Shown one piece after another: positions 52,082 to 60,916 of a stretch of DNA of 64,000 bases. This stretch comes from Fen-1258 sp041658245 (GTDB taxonomy: Bacteria > Bacteroidota > Ignavibacteria > Ignavibacteriales > Melioribacteraceae). Location of the stretch: contig JBBAAM010000014.1 of assembly GCA_041658245.1 (NCBI GenBank), positions 5,803-69,802 of the forward strand. Direction: 5' to 3'. Both the position numbers and the translations under genes were made by a program. The notes beneath the pieces were generated by a model. That model had not been told where the DNA came from. It did no database searches and worked only from the letters and a program-made list of their open reading frames with translations. The stretch's first letter is position 1, and every line of letters begins with the position of its first letter.

Positions 52082-54790
52082 ATGCTCAATAAAAAATTAA
52101 TAATAATTTTTATTTCTTTACTACTCCTCTCTAGTCTATCTGCGCAGACAAAGACAACGCTAAAATTAGATTTAATAGAAAAATTTCTGCCGTTCGGATT
52201 AGCAGAAAAAGTCGCTGTTAATTTTCCTAAGATCGGTTTGGCTCTAAGCGGCGGCGGGGCGCGTTCAATTTCTCAACTTGGTGTTCTGCGTGCGTTTGAA
52301 GAAAAAAATATTCCGATTGAGTTTATTGTCGGAACAAGCATGGGAAGCGTGATTGGCGGTCTTTACTCTGCGGGATATTCCTTAAACGATCTTGATTCGT
52401 TATTACAAAAAACAGATTGGGGAAGTTTTTTTTCGACACAACAATCCAGCAGAAATGATCTTTTTGTTGATCAGAAAATTACCGAAGACCGCGCTATCGT
52501 TTCATTCAGAATGGATGGATTAAAACCGCTTATACCAACATCAATCAGTTCCGGACAGCGTGCCGCAAATTTTTTAAATCTTGCAGCTATCAATGCACCG
52601 CTTCAAGCGGAAGAGAGTTATAACAATCTAAGATTTAAATTCCGCGCAATAAGCAGCGATTTAATTTCCGGTAAGGAAATTATAATTGACAAAGGTCCAT
52701 TGGGACTTGCAATGCGCGCCAGTTCAAGTGTAACGCTTCTTCTTCCTCCCGTAAAAGTAGATACGTTAATGTTGGTTGATGGCGGATTGGTTTCTAATAT
52801 TCCGTCAAGAGAGGTCAGAGACCTTGGAGCGGATATAGTCATTGCTGTAGATGCTTCCAGTCCTCTATACAGCGAAGAAGAATTAAATTTTCCGTGGACG
52901 ATTGCAGACCAATTGGTTAGTATCCCGATGAGAATTCTCAATGATCAGCAGCTTGAGGAAGCTGATTTTGTTATTCAGCCAAAATTAGATAAAAGGAAAA
53001 ACTCCGATTTTACAAATCTCTCTGATGTTATTGCACAAGGATACAACTCTGCCTTGCCGATGATCGAAAAAATTATGAAAATGTTTGAACGAATATTTAA
53101 ATCCTCGTTAGATATTCCGGAAAAAATATTTACGCGCCTAACACTAAGAGATAATCCCACGGAGTTTGAAAGAGATTTCTACAATAATCTTATAAGAAAA
53201 GATTCTGTTTCGAACAAAGAGCTTCTTTTTGAACTAAGCAATAATTTCAACGAAGGCAGCTTAAAAGATGTTTCAATAGATATTGAAGAGATAGACGGCA
53301 AATCTATTCTCTCGATCTTAACAAATTACAATCCGGTTATCTCAACAATTGAAATTTCGGGGGCTTCTTCTCTAAACCAAGAAATGGCTTTTAAAATCTT
53401 AGCTCCTTTAATTGAAAAACCTTTCAGTCCACGTAAAACTCTAGCCGCCGCTTTAGATATTATACGGAAATTTAAGTCTTACGGTTATTCCCTCGCGAGA
53501 ATCGAAAAGGTTTCTTTTGACGAGAACACACATGTGCTTTTACTAAAACTCAGCGAGGGTTTAATTTCTAAAATTATTGTTGCGGGTAATACTAAAACAA
53601 AAGAAAAAATTATTACACGAGAGTTCCCGTTTAACGCCGGGGATTATTTTAAGTATGATCTTGCCGAGAAAGGTTTAACAAATCTTAGAAGCACTAATTT
53701 GTTCGACCAAATTGATTTAATTGTTGTTCCTGTTGGTGACGAGAACGAAATAAAAATAAAGGTTGTCGAAAAAATATCAAGCGTAATAAGATTTGGGATG
53801 AGGATTGATAACGAATATCAAACTCAACTCTCGCTTGACGTACGGGACGAGAACTTTAATGGAACCGGAACTGAAATCGGTGCAACAATTTCTGGCGGTA
53901 TCCGCAACCGTATTTATAGTTTAGAGCAAAAAGCTAACCGGGTTTTTGATTCTTACTTAACTTATAAAGTACGCGCGTTTCATGAATTTAACGATATAAG
54001 CGTTTATGCCGATGATCAACTAACCGACGACAACCGTTTTTCGAGAAGTAAGACTGGAGAATATAGACAATTGTTCTACGGCGGTTCGTTCGGTATCGGC
54101 ACTCAGGTTGGGCGGTTTGGAAATATTTTTGTTGAAGCGCGTTATCAAAGAGATGAGATAAAAAGCAAGTTTGATTATACCGGGCCCATATACAAGACCG
54201 ATATATCAAGCATTCGTTTCTCCCTTTCGATAGATTCACAAAACGATTATCCTTTTCCGACTGAAGGATTTTTTGTGAAAGGAGTATACGAGACAGCGCA
54301 AGCCGCATTGGGCGGCGATATAGGTTACACAAAGTTTTCGTTCGATTACAAAAACTATTTCAGCTTAAATAGCAAAACAAACACATGGGGAATTAGGGCA
54401 ATGATCGGCTCTGCCGATAATGCACTTCCTCTTACGGAAGAATTTTCTTTGGGCGGTCAAAATTCTTTTTTTGGTCTTCGTGATTATGAATATCGCGGGA
54501 GACAAATATTTTTAACTTCGCTTGAACACAGGTATAAGCTTCCAATAAAATTATTTTTTGATACATACGTTCGGGTGCGTTACGATCTCGGTTCGATTTG
54601 GGTGGAACGCGAACAAATTCGTTTTAAGGATCTGCGTCACGGCATCGGCGCCTCATTGTCTTTTAACACGCCGATTGGTCCGGCAGATTTTTCCGTCGGT
54701 AAAAGTTTTTATTTCAAAAACACTTTATCCAACAATGCCATCGTATGGGGCCCAACTTTCTTTTATTTCACAATAGGATATTACTATTAA
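52082..54790 (+). CDS. Patatin-like phospholipase fused to POTRA and outer-membrane barrel
   Basis: A signal peptide precedes a patatin domain with GLALSGGGARS (oxyanion hole, near 52), GTSMG (nucleophile Ser, near 88) and VDGGLVSNIPS (catalytic Asp). POTRA-like repeats follow (EISGASSLNQEMAFKIL, IIVAGNTKTKEKIITREFPF), then a BamA/TamA-type barrel ending in TIGYYY. It resembles PlpD-type, type Vd autotransported lipases. The 902-residue length fits. Confidence 0.93.
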   Translation: MLNKKLIIIFISLLLLSSLSAQTKTTLKLDLIEKFLPFGLAEKVAVNFPKIGLALSGGGARSISQLGVLRAFEEKNIPIEFIVGTSMGSVIGGLYSAGYSLNDLDSLLQKTDWGSFFSTQQSSRNDLFVDQKITEDRAIVSFRMDGLKPLIPTSISSGQRAANFLNLAAINAPLQAEESYNNLRFKFRAISSDLISGKEIIIDKGPLGLAMRASSSVTLLLPPVKVDTLMLVDGGLVSNIPSREVRDLGADIVIAVDASSPLYSEEELNFPWTIADQLVSIPMRILNDQQLEEADFVIQPKLDKRKNSDFTNLSDVIAQGYNSALPMIEKIMKMFERIFKSSLDIPEKIFTRLTLRDNPTEFERDFYNNLIRKDSVSNKELLFELSNNFNEGSLKDVSIDIEEIDGKSILSILTNYNPVISTIEISGASSLNQEMAFKILAPLIEKPFSPRKTLAAALDIIRKFKSYGYSLARIEKVSFDENTHVLLLKLSEGLISKIIVAGNTKTKEKIITREFPFNAGDYFKYDLAEKGLTNLRSTNLFDQIDLIVVPVGDENEIKIKVVEKISSVIRFGMRIDNEYQTQLSLDVRDENFNGTGTEIGATISGGIRNRIYSLEQKANRVFDSYLTYKVRAFHEFNDISVYADDQLTDDNRFSRSKTGEYRQLFYGGSFGIGTQVGRFGNIFVEARYQRDEIKSKFDYTGPIYKTDISSIRFSLSIDSQNDYPFPTEGFFVKGVYETAQAALGGDIGYTKFSFDYKNYFSLNSKTNTWGIRAMIGSADNALPLTEEFSLGGQNSFFGLRDYEYRGRQIFLTSLEHRYKLPIKLFFDTYVRVRYDLGSIWVEREQIRFKDLRHGIGASLSFNTPIGPADFSVGKSFYFKNTLSNNAIVWGPTFFYFTIGYYY

Positions 54791-54795
54791 TTAGA

Positions 54796-54827
54796 AATCC
54801 AAAACACAAAATCCAAAATTCAAAACC
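54796..54827. repeat. Left inverted simple repeat flanking the four-helix-bundle gene
   Basis: A C/A-rich sequence of degenerate ATCCAAA/ATTCAAA units. The reverse complement of the right flank at 55198-55230 shares CACAAAAT with CAAA units on both sides of it. The two flanks face each other across one gene. Confidence 0.5.
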
Positions 54828-54828
54828 G

Positions 54829-55191
54829 TTAAGATTTTTTTGCATCAAATTTTTTAACCATCGCTCCGAATATTCTGGTTAATTCAAGTGCTTCCTGTAT
54901 TAATTCATTTCTTGTTGTTTCTAATTCATTATTACACTCAAATGCTAATAACCAAAAGTGTGATTCTTTTGCTTCCTTTCGGCATATTCTAATTCTAAAT
55001 TCAAAATCCTTTCTACTTACAGAATCATTCGCCTCTCTATAATTCGCTCCGACCGACCCCGAAGAGCGAACCAACTGTCTTCCCAATTCTATATTGACGA
55101 AATCCTTTGGAAGTTTTCGTGTAAATTTCATTATGCTCTTTAAAAAATTAAGAGTCCTTTCTTCAAGATCATATTTTTTCTCATTCATCAT
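54829..55191 (-). CDS. Four-helix-bundle protein (23S rRNA intervening-sequence type)
   Basis: The 120-residue all-helical protein has the family pattern YDLEERTLNFLKSIMKF, IELGRQLVRSSGSVGANYREAN and RKEAKESHFWLLAF. This family occurs in 23S rRNA intervening sequences, near diversity-generating retroelements (as Avd) and as single genes of unknown role. No reverse transcriptase or template repeat is present, so this is the single-gene form. It lies between inverted simple repeats. Confidence 0.88.
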   Translation of the reverse strand: MMNEKKYDLEERTLNFLKSIMKFTRKLPKDFVNIELGRQLVRSSGSVGANYREANDSVSRKDFEFRIRICRKEAKESHFWLLAFECNNELETTRNELIQEALELTRIFGAMVKKFDAKKS

Positions 55192-55197
55192 ATCTCC

Positions 55198-55230
55198 GGT
55201 TTGAATTTTGTGCTTTGAATTTTGAATTTT
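55198..55230. repeat. Right inverted simple repeat flanking the four-helix-bundle gene
   Basis: Consists of TTTGAATTTTG-type units (two TTTGAATTTT copies and TGTGCTTTG). Its inverse matches the left flank at 54796-54827. It abuts the 3' end of the next minus-strand gene. Confidence 0.5.
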
Positions 55231-55768
55231 ATTTATTTTCTAACCTAAAAGATTTTTCTGCCAATAAAAGAAATTCCCCTTCCAATTGTTTGTCCCCAAT
55301 TTTTTTATAGTGGTCTGCCAAAGCATAATAAACTTTACTTTTTATTTGAACTGCTGAAATCCTCGTCTCTACTAATTCTAAAATAACTTTATTGGCTGGA
55401 AGATCAAGTTCATAATTATACAATTGTAAAAGCCGTATTAAAGATTCAAATGAATCCGGTTTATAATCGTGAGCTCGCTTATAATAATGAACGGTGTCTT
55501 CTAGAGAATTATGGTAATCGTTATTATGTTCGAAAATTCTGGCTGCCCAAATGGATAATTCATAGGCATAGCTCGGGAATTCTTTAATTAATTTTTCTAC
55601 AAACATTTTTATTTCGTCTGTAGAGAGTGCAGGATTTCCGAGAAGTATTTTAAATATTTCCGGATTTTTTACTTTTTGTTTAATTGCTTCTTGAAATGCA
55701 TCGAATAAAAGATCCGGGGAAGTTGAATTACGAAAGATGTTTTCTGTTTTGTTAAGCTTTTCTTCCAC
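55229..55768 (-). CDS. Helical (TPR-like) protein of unknown function
   Basis: This 179-residue protein is helix-rich with a tetratricopeptide-like stretch (YAYELSIWAARIFEHNNDYHNSLEDTVHYYKRAHDYKPDSFESLIRL). No catalytic motif or signal peptide is seen. It lies 12 bp downstream of the endonuclease-like gene and is probably co-transcribed with it. Confidence 0.6.
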   Translation of the reverse strand: MEEKLNKTENIFRNSTSPDLLFDAFQEAIKQKVKNPEIFKILLGNPALSTDEIKMFVEKLIKEFPSYAYELSIWAARIFEHNNDYHNSLEDTVHYYKRAHDYKPDSFESLIRLLQLYNYELDLPANKVILELVETRISAVQIKSKVYYALADHYKKIGDKQLEGEFLLLAEKSFRLENK

Positions 55769-55780
55769 TATTCTGCCTTT

Positions 55781-56302
55781 TCATTTAACTTTTTGAGTCG
55801 GTTTAAAATGATCATTTAAAAATTTAATCACATTTTCTTTTATGAATTTGGGCAGTTCTTCTTTGAACTCAACCGTTTTGTTCTTGTCCCATTGTTCATG
55901 TTCAATTTCAACATGTTTATGCCCGGGCAAAAAAGCAAAACGTCTATCCGTCAAATTATTTTGGTCGTCAAACAAAAGAAAAGCGATTATAACAGGAATA
56001 TTAAAATTTTTTTGCCAGCGTTCGTAAGATTTAATTGCCCGCGTGTTTACTAAAAAAGATTTTGAATGTTTTCCTTTCCAGTCGAGCAATGCTTTTTTTC
56101 CATTATGTTCAATTATTATATCCGGTTTGTCTTCCCCCTTCTCCCACAATTTTTCATAGCGCTTGTCTTCACCAAACTCTTTGAAAATAATTCCCCATTG
56201 GACAAGTAAATTTTTTCCTGTCCGCTCCGCCAGATCGTGTAATTTATAATTGCCCCGGAATTCTTCTTTAGATTTAGCCGGTTGGAAATCTAATTTTTTC
56301 AT
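55781..56302 (-). CDS. Possible PD-(D/E)XK nuclease-fold protein
   Basis: The 173-residue protein contains KPDIIIEHNGKKALLDWKGKHSKSF, in which PDI, the following Asp and the Lys of DWKGK are arranged like a PD-(D/E)-x-K metal-binding core. The C-terminal third is helical. The assignment rests on this one pattern, so the function is uncertain. It is paired with the TPR-like gene downstream; upstream is a 198-bp gap shared with the divergent sigma factor gene. Confidence 0.5.
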   Translation of the reverse strand: MKKLDFQPAKSKEEFRGNYKLHDLAERTGKNLLVQWGIIFKEFGEDKRYEKLWEKGEDKPDIIIEHNGKKALLDWKGKHSKSFLVNTRAIKSYERWQKNFNIPVIIAFLLFDDQNNLTDRRFAFLPGHKHVEIEHEQWDKNKTVEFKEELPKFIKENVIKFLNDHFKPTQKVK

Positions 56303-56500
56303 ACTTGTTTACTGCTCTTTTGTTAGATCTCTTATCTCTTCCGCATTTGGTATTGTTAGATCTATCCAGGTTATTGAGCCGCTTTCATGTTTTTTATTAG
56401 ACATTTCAATATTCTTTTTTAAGATTTACTTTGAAAATAATTCTTAATAAAGTATGTAACAATAGAATTAATTGTTTCGTCTATATATAGAAAATCATAA

Positions 56501-57034
56501 ATGTTTGCAGAACAAAGATACCGTTTCCTAATTCAGCAGTATAAAAATAAAATTTATACTTACTCGCTTTATATGCTGAGAAACAGAATGGACGCTGACG
56601 ACGTTACACAGGAAGTAATGATTCGAATTTGGCAAAACATTGATAAGTTCAACATACTTGCGGCTAAAACTTGGATCATAAAGACAACCAACAATTTATG
56701 TATAGATTATTTACGAAGGCGTACTGTTGCGGTAAACCGGGAGTTTGAGATAGATGAATTCTTTGAAGATACATACAGCAATAATCATAATTCTGAGAAT
56801 CCATATTTAATAACACATTTTAAAATGATCGCGCCAAAAGTTAAAGAGGCAATCCAACAGTTGCCAGAAAATTTAAGAAGCGTTTTTGTTCTATACGAAA
56901 TCGAAGAAATGAAATACAAAGAAATCAGCAAAGCGCTCGATCTGCCGATTAATTCGGTTAAAGTTTATCTGCTAAGAGCTAGAAAAAAATTGCAAGAGGA
57001 GTTAAAGGAATATGAACCGCAAGAAATCATTTGA
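56501..57034 (+). CDS. ECF sigma factor
   Basis: The 177-residue protein has sigma region 2 (DADDVTQEVMIRIWQNIDKFN, AKTWIIKTTNNLCIDYLRRR) and region 4 (LPENLRSVFVLYEIEEMKYKEISKALDLPINSVKVYLLRARKKL). It directs RNA polymerase to stress or envelope promoters. Its end overlaps the next gene by 23 bp, so it should be co-regulated with the anti-sigma-like gene. Confidence 0.95.
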   Translation: MFAEQRYRFLIQQYKNKIYTYSLYMLRNRMDADDVTQEVMIRIWQNIDKFNILAAKTWIIKTTNNLCIDYLRRRTVAVNREFEIDEFFEDTYSNNHNSENPYLITHFKMIAPKVKEAIQQLPENLRSVFVLYEIEEMKYKEISKALDLPINSVKVYLLRARKKLQEELKEYEPQEII

Positions 57035-57578
57035 GTTAAACGAAGAGATGGTGAATAAAATAATTTCTGTTGCATATGGTGATGCAAAATTGATAGATAA
57101 ATTTATTGTTATGCGGGCATCTGCACAAAATCCGGAAATACGCGAAGCGCTATATTCATACAAACAAACTGCAAAAGAAGTTGAAGTGCTTCGCGAAGAA
57201 GAATATCCGGATGATCTATTTAGAAACGTTATTAGGAAGAATATCCACGCATCTAAAAACACAACTTCTTTTTTATTTGATCTTTATTCTACGGTTTTCT
57301 CGCGACCGATTATCTCGGCTGTAACAACAATCATTTTAATTACGGTAATTGTTACAACACTTATTGTTAACAAACCGGCTCAACTCAATTACCACTATTC
57401 CCAAACTGAAATAAACGATGCCGATCAACAAGCCCGCAAAGCTTTTGCTATAGTAGGAAAGTTTTTTAAGCAAACTCAAACAACACTTGAAAATGAAATA
57501 ATGGGTGAGCACGTTGCTAAACCCATTAATGATGGGATTGAAGTTGTAAACAACTTATTTAAAGGAGAAACAAAATGA
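57012..57578 (+). CDS. Probable anti-sigma factor, single-pass membrane protein
   Basis: The 188-residue protein has a cytoplasmic helical N-terminus (about 1-95), one membrane helix (PIISAVTTIILITVIVTTLIV near 101) and a periplasmic tail. No zinc-binding HxxxCxxC motif is present. Position directly after and overlapping the sigma gene makes an anti-sigma role likely. It overlaps the next start by 4 bp. Confidence 0.75.
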   Translation: MNRKKSFELNEEMVNKIISVAYGDAKLIDKFIVMRASAQNPEIREALYSYKQTAKEVEVLREEEYPDDLFRNVIRKNIHASKNTTSFLFDLYSTVFSRPIISAVTTIILITVIVTTLIVNKPAQLNYHYSQTEINDADQQARKAFAIVGKFFKQTQTTLENEIMGEHVAKPINDGIEVVNNLFKGETK

Positions 57579-58159
57579 AAACATTAAGAATTACTTTCGT
57601 TCTTTTTTTTGTATTAAGTGTTGGCTCATTTGCTCAGCAGAAAGAAGATTATTCGAAATATCCGGGATACTTTAACTACAAAGATTTTGCACAGTTGAAG
57701 AACGCAGAATCAATTACTGAAGTTTATCTTGAAGAACCATTGTTAAAAATGGTTGCTGGTCTTGCAGAAGATAAGAAAGATGGGCTGGGCAATGCAATTG
57801 GTGGATTGAAATTGGTTCGTGTAAATGAATTCAAAATTCCCAAGAACGAGTTGACTAATATTGAGGCCTCGGTTGAAGCGATGGATAACAATCTGCAATC
57901 GAAAAATTGGGACCGTATAATACGAACCAACAGAAAGGGAAACTATACTAATGTTTATATAATGAAAGGTGCTAACGATGAGTTTGTTGGATTAACCATT
58001 GTCTCTTTGGAAAAATCTTTTAAGAGTGGAGAAAATTCCGATGATTCCGGAAAAGCAACTTTCGTAAATATAGTCGGTAAGATTGATCTTAGCACCATTG
58101 GAAAGCTCTCCGAACAATTACATGTTCCCGGATTAGAAAAAGCTAAGAAGGAGAAATAA
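57575..58159 (+). CDS. DUF4252 exported protein
   Basis: A signal peptide (to about residue 21, SFAQ) is followed by a DUF4252-type domain (EVYLEEPLLKMV, WDRIIRTNRKGNYTNVYIM, GLTIVSLE, FVNIVGKIDLSTIGKL). Such proteins commonly sit in ECF sigma/anti-sigma operons of Bacteroidota. Function unknown. It is the last gene of this operon, followed by the terminator at 58174. Confidence 0.82.
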   Translation: MKTLRITFVLFFVLSVGSFAQQKEDYSKYPGYFNYKDFAQLKNAESITEVYLEEPLLKMVAGLAEDKKDGLGNAIGGLKLVRVNEFKIPKNELTNIEASVEAMDNNLQSKNWDRIIRTNRKGNYTNVYIMKGANDEFVGLTIVSLEKSFKSGENSDDSGKATFVNIVGKIDLSTIGKLSEQLHVPGLEKAKKEK

Positions 58160-58173
58160 ATTGAGTGTTTGAA

Positions 58174-58205
58174 GGGGCAGGCGCTTAGCTTGCCCCATCG
58201 TTATT
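58174..58205 (+). terminator. Terminator of the ECF sigma operon
   Basis: GGGGCA (58174-58179) and TGCCCC (58191-58196) with inner pairing form a strong hairpin 14 bp after the DUF4252 stop codon, followed by ATCGTTATTTT. Confidence 0.75.
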
Positions 58206-58230
58206 TTCCGAATACGCCTCTCCCAAAATT

Positions 58231-58314
58231 TTAACGTTTGGCGCAGGTGGGGAGTACGAGTGATGAAGGTTCAATAAGCACAGAAACCCCACTTGTGCCA
58301 ATGCGCTGTTAGCG
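58231..58314 (-). repeat. attC-like imperfect palindrome
   Basis: Ends TTAACG (58231-58236) and CTGTTAGCG (58306-58314) enclose arms TTTGGCGCAGGTGGGG and CCCCACTTGTGCCAA, complementary with a bulged base, around a 30-base centre. The 84-bp length and the bulged arms fit an attC site, although the GTTAGCG core does not fully match GTTRRRY. It lies downstream of the GNAT gene on the minus strand. Confidence 0.5.
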
Positions 58315-58362
58315 GCTGGCATACTGTTGTCTAGAAGTCGTGTAGTTCCAATGTCCATTTAT

Positions 58363-59193
58363 TCATTTACTTAGTCTGTAGTATGGAATTTCTGCTGAAG
58401 GTATAAACCCAATTTTCTGAGCTAATTTGTATGAGCCAATATTTTCTAAACGACATGCCCAAATTGGTTCATAATTATTTTCAATACAATAGTCAATCAG
58501 CGCTGAACATGTATATTCTGCAAATCCTTTACCACGAAACTCTTCAACAGTTTCAATATCTAATTCAAATTTGTCGTCATGAATGTATGATGAATAAGCA
58601 GTTGACGCTAATTTGTCTTTATAAAATAAACTAAACCCTACACCATTTTTCAGGAAGTCATCTTCACTATCCCAAAAATAAAATGGAACAACGCTACCTT
58701 TCATATCTCTGAATATCTGCTTATCCGTTCTTACAATCTTTATTTCAGATGCAAGATTTGCTTTCCTAAAGTTCAGATATTTGTCGTGATTGAACTTGAA
58801 ATTAACCCGGGTATTCAACTCAATTATTTCTGTTTCTTTCTTTGTCTTATTCTCTGCCGACTTAATTAAGCAGTCTTTAAATAATTCATTGAGAACATTG
58901 TGCCAATTGTCAGGAAACGCCTGCATCCATTCATGCGTATCCCGAACATGATTTATGTTTAGCGAATAGTCTCTGAAACTGCTATTGAATGCTTCGTTAT
59001 TGCATTCACCAAATAACAATGTCATGCCGTAAGGATGAACCACATAATAAGTTTTTGGATTGTCAGGATTATCAACGAAAACCTTACCTGTTACTTTATG
59101 TTCAATTACTGAACGGGCAAATAAATTATTAATGGTTACTTTCTTTAATGGTTCAGTAAGTTTAGTGTAATCTTCTTTTTCTAAAAGTTTCAT
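58363..59193 (-). CDS. GNAT family N-acetyltransferase
   Basis: This 276-residue protein has a C-terminal GNAT domain: VEEFRGKGFAEYTCSALIDYCI carries the acetyl-CoA-binding R-x-x-G-x-G/A pattern, and CRLENIGSYKLAQKIGF is the usual motif B. The first 130 residues are not recognised. The substrate is unknown. It is flanked by an attC-like palindrome downstream and a short spacer with GTTAAC upstream, as in a cassette. Confidence 0.85.
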   Translation of the reverse strand: MKLLEKEDYTKLTEPLKKVTINNLFARSVIEHKVTGKVFVDNPDNPKTYYVVHPYGMTLLFGECNNEAFNSSFRDYSLNINHVRDTHEWMQAFPDNWHNVLNELFKDCLIKSAENKTKKETEIIELNTRVNFKFNHDKYLNFRKANLASEIKIVRTDKQIFRDMKGSVVPFYFWDSEDDFLKNGVGFSLFYKDKLASTAYSSYIHDDKFELDIETVEEFRGKGFAEYTCSALIDYCIENNYEPIWACRLENIGSYKLAQKIGFIPSAEIPYYRLSK

Positions 59194-59257
59194 GCTTAGT
59201 TGCCAGTTAAATTTATTTTATCAAGTTGTTCGTTTCATGTGCAACAAGGGCCGTTAA

Positions 59258-60802
59258 CTATTCTGAACGATACTGTTTGCTCATTTCATTAATTGTAAGT
59301 CCCGCTTTAATCAATTCAGTATATTTTGTACTATAGATCCAGTCATCAAAAAATTTAGAAAGGTTTGTAGCTGATACCTTTTTAGCTGTTGCTACAAATT
59401 CGTCAGTTGTACCTCCCTTTAAATAATAATCTGAATAGTAAGTACGAATACATTTGTTGAAATCGCTTTCTCCCATTATTTGATAAAGTACTCTGAACAT
59501 GAGCATACCTACTGAATAAGAGTTTGATTGAATTCCCATTTTGCCGAAATCAATCAATGGTATTTCTCTCAGTACACTGTCACTTTCTATTTCCTTTCTC
59601 AACCGTTTTAAATACCAATCAGATACATAATCCAGGTAAAGACGGTTTTCAAATTTTTCTATGGTCAGATATTCGATAAATGTTGCCAGACCTTCATTCC
59701 ATCTCGGGTAATACCGGTCATTAGATTTTACATTCCACAGGTGTGATATTTCATGGTAAAGCTGTCTCATTTGAGTGGAGTCATTAAACACATCTGCAGT
59801 TTGTAAAATACATGTTTCATCTGCCTGGGAACCATAACCGCTTGGTATTTCAATTATCGAAAAAGTTTTACTCTCTTTTAATTTGCCCCACCATTCCGAA
59901 TACAGGTTCAATGTTCGCTGTGCATATTTAAAAACCGTTTCAGCGCCTGCCGAATCTTTTTCCAAATAATATACTTTCAATAAAGGTGTTTCTAAAATTT
60001 TATATTTCCCGACAGCAATATCTATACGCCGTGCAAGCTTGGTGTTCCGGTAAGTATAAGTGCTGTATCCATCTTTAGTTTCTTTACTTATTAATGCTCC
60101 TCCGTTTACTACAACTAATGAATCCGGCACGTGTACCTTTATTGTATAATTAAAACTTGGTGAATAACCTGCTGCGTTGTTTATCCTTTGTGATGGATAA
60201 CCTAATTCTGGATATGCTCTGCAATCAGGCCGAAGAATAGAAAACTCAGGGTCTACTTTATCTCTTACATAACTCATTCCCGTTTCAACATACCCAAAGA
60301 GATAGCCTTCATATTGTATAATCAATTTACATGAATCTCCTTTTAGCAAATGTTTGGCAGGTATCACTTCTATATAATTCGCCTGATATTTTTCCCAGTC
60401 TTCAAACGACAAAACTCTTTGCGTGTAAGCTAATGGATTACCATTTTCATCTTTTATTGATGAAACTTTCATCAACCGGTAGAGTAGTAAAGGAATAATT
60501 TTACTCTCTTCAGCGGTTCTATTCATAACTGTCATACCACATGTACCTGTTATTTTCTTGTTCTTATAATCTACACGTACATCTAAATCATAATTAATAG
60601 TTTTTAACAGTAGTTTTTGTTCAAAATAATTTTGAGCATTTGATTCTGTCATCATGCTGACCAGAACGAATATGACAATAGCAATCTTTCGTTTCAGTTT
60701 AAGGTTTTGGAAGGAAGTAAATATAGAGGACATAATCAGTTTTAGTATTGCAAAGCATAAACAGCTTATGAAGGCTAAGGAGAAATAAATTGTTTTTTTC
60801 AT
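59258..60802 (-). CDS. M1-like membrane-anchored metallopeptidase
   Basis: An N-terminal hydrophobic region (about 5-55) leads to an M1-type gluzincin: YHEISHLWNVKSNDRYYPRWNEGLATF provides HExxH and the downstream Glu of the zinc site near 350-375. The N-terminal beta domain (YDLDVRVDYKNKKITGTCGMTVMN) is like aminopeptidase N. The usual GxMEN exopeptidase motif is not evident, so specificity is unclear. Confidence 0.8.
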   Translation of the reverse strand: MKKTIYFSLAFISCLCFAILKLIMSSIFTSFQNLKLKRKIAIVIFVLVSMMTESNAQNYFEQKLLLKTINYDLDVRVDYKNKKITGTCGMTVMNRTAEESKIIPLLLYRLMKVSSIKDENGNPLAYTQRVLSFEDWEKYQANYIEVIPAKHLLKGDSCKLIIQYEGYLFGYVETGMSYVRDKVDPEFSILRPDCRAYPELGYPSQRINNAAGYSPSFNYTIKVHVPDSLVVVNGGALISKETKDGYSTYTYRNTKLARRIDIAVGKYKILETPLLKVYYLEKDSAGAETVFKYAQRTLNLYSEWWGKLKESKTFSIIEIPSGYGSQADETCILQTADVFNDSTQMRQLYHEISHLWNVKSNDRYYPRWNEGLATFIEYLTIEKFENRLYLDYVSDWYLKRLRKEIESDSVLREIPLIDFGKMGIQSNSYSVGMLMFRVLYQIMGESDFNKCIRTYYSDYYLKGGTTDEFVATAKKVSATNLSKFFDDWIYSTKYTELIKAGLTINEMSKQYRSE

Positions 60803-60916
60803 AATGACCTTTTTTATTTAGTTAATATTTAAAAATTCTGCAGTCAATAATAAATTATAAATTACCCTGTGATTTTTTAAAGCTTACCGCTGTTAGCGGT
60901 ATGTGCTCTTTCATCG
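60803..60916. repeat. Spacer with CCGCTGTTAGCGG palindrome
   Basis: Between the M1 and S41 genes, ACCGCT-GTT-AGCGGT (60886-60900) forms a 6-bp inverted repeat. The GTTAGCGG motif recurs at 58308-58315 and in inverse at 62206-62215. No longer paired arms are seen, so it is not a clear attC site. Confidence 0.4.

Noticed and set aside
54829..55191. Diversity-generating retroelement, suggested by the Avd-like four-helix bundle
   Set aside because: No reverse transcriptase and no template/variable repeat pair in the window.
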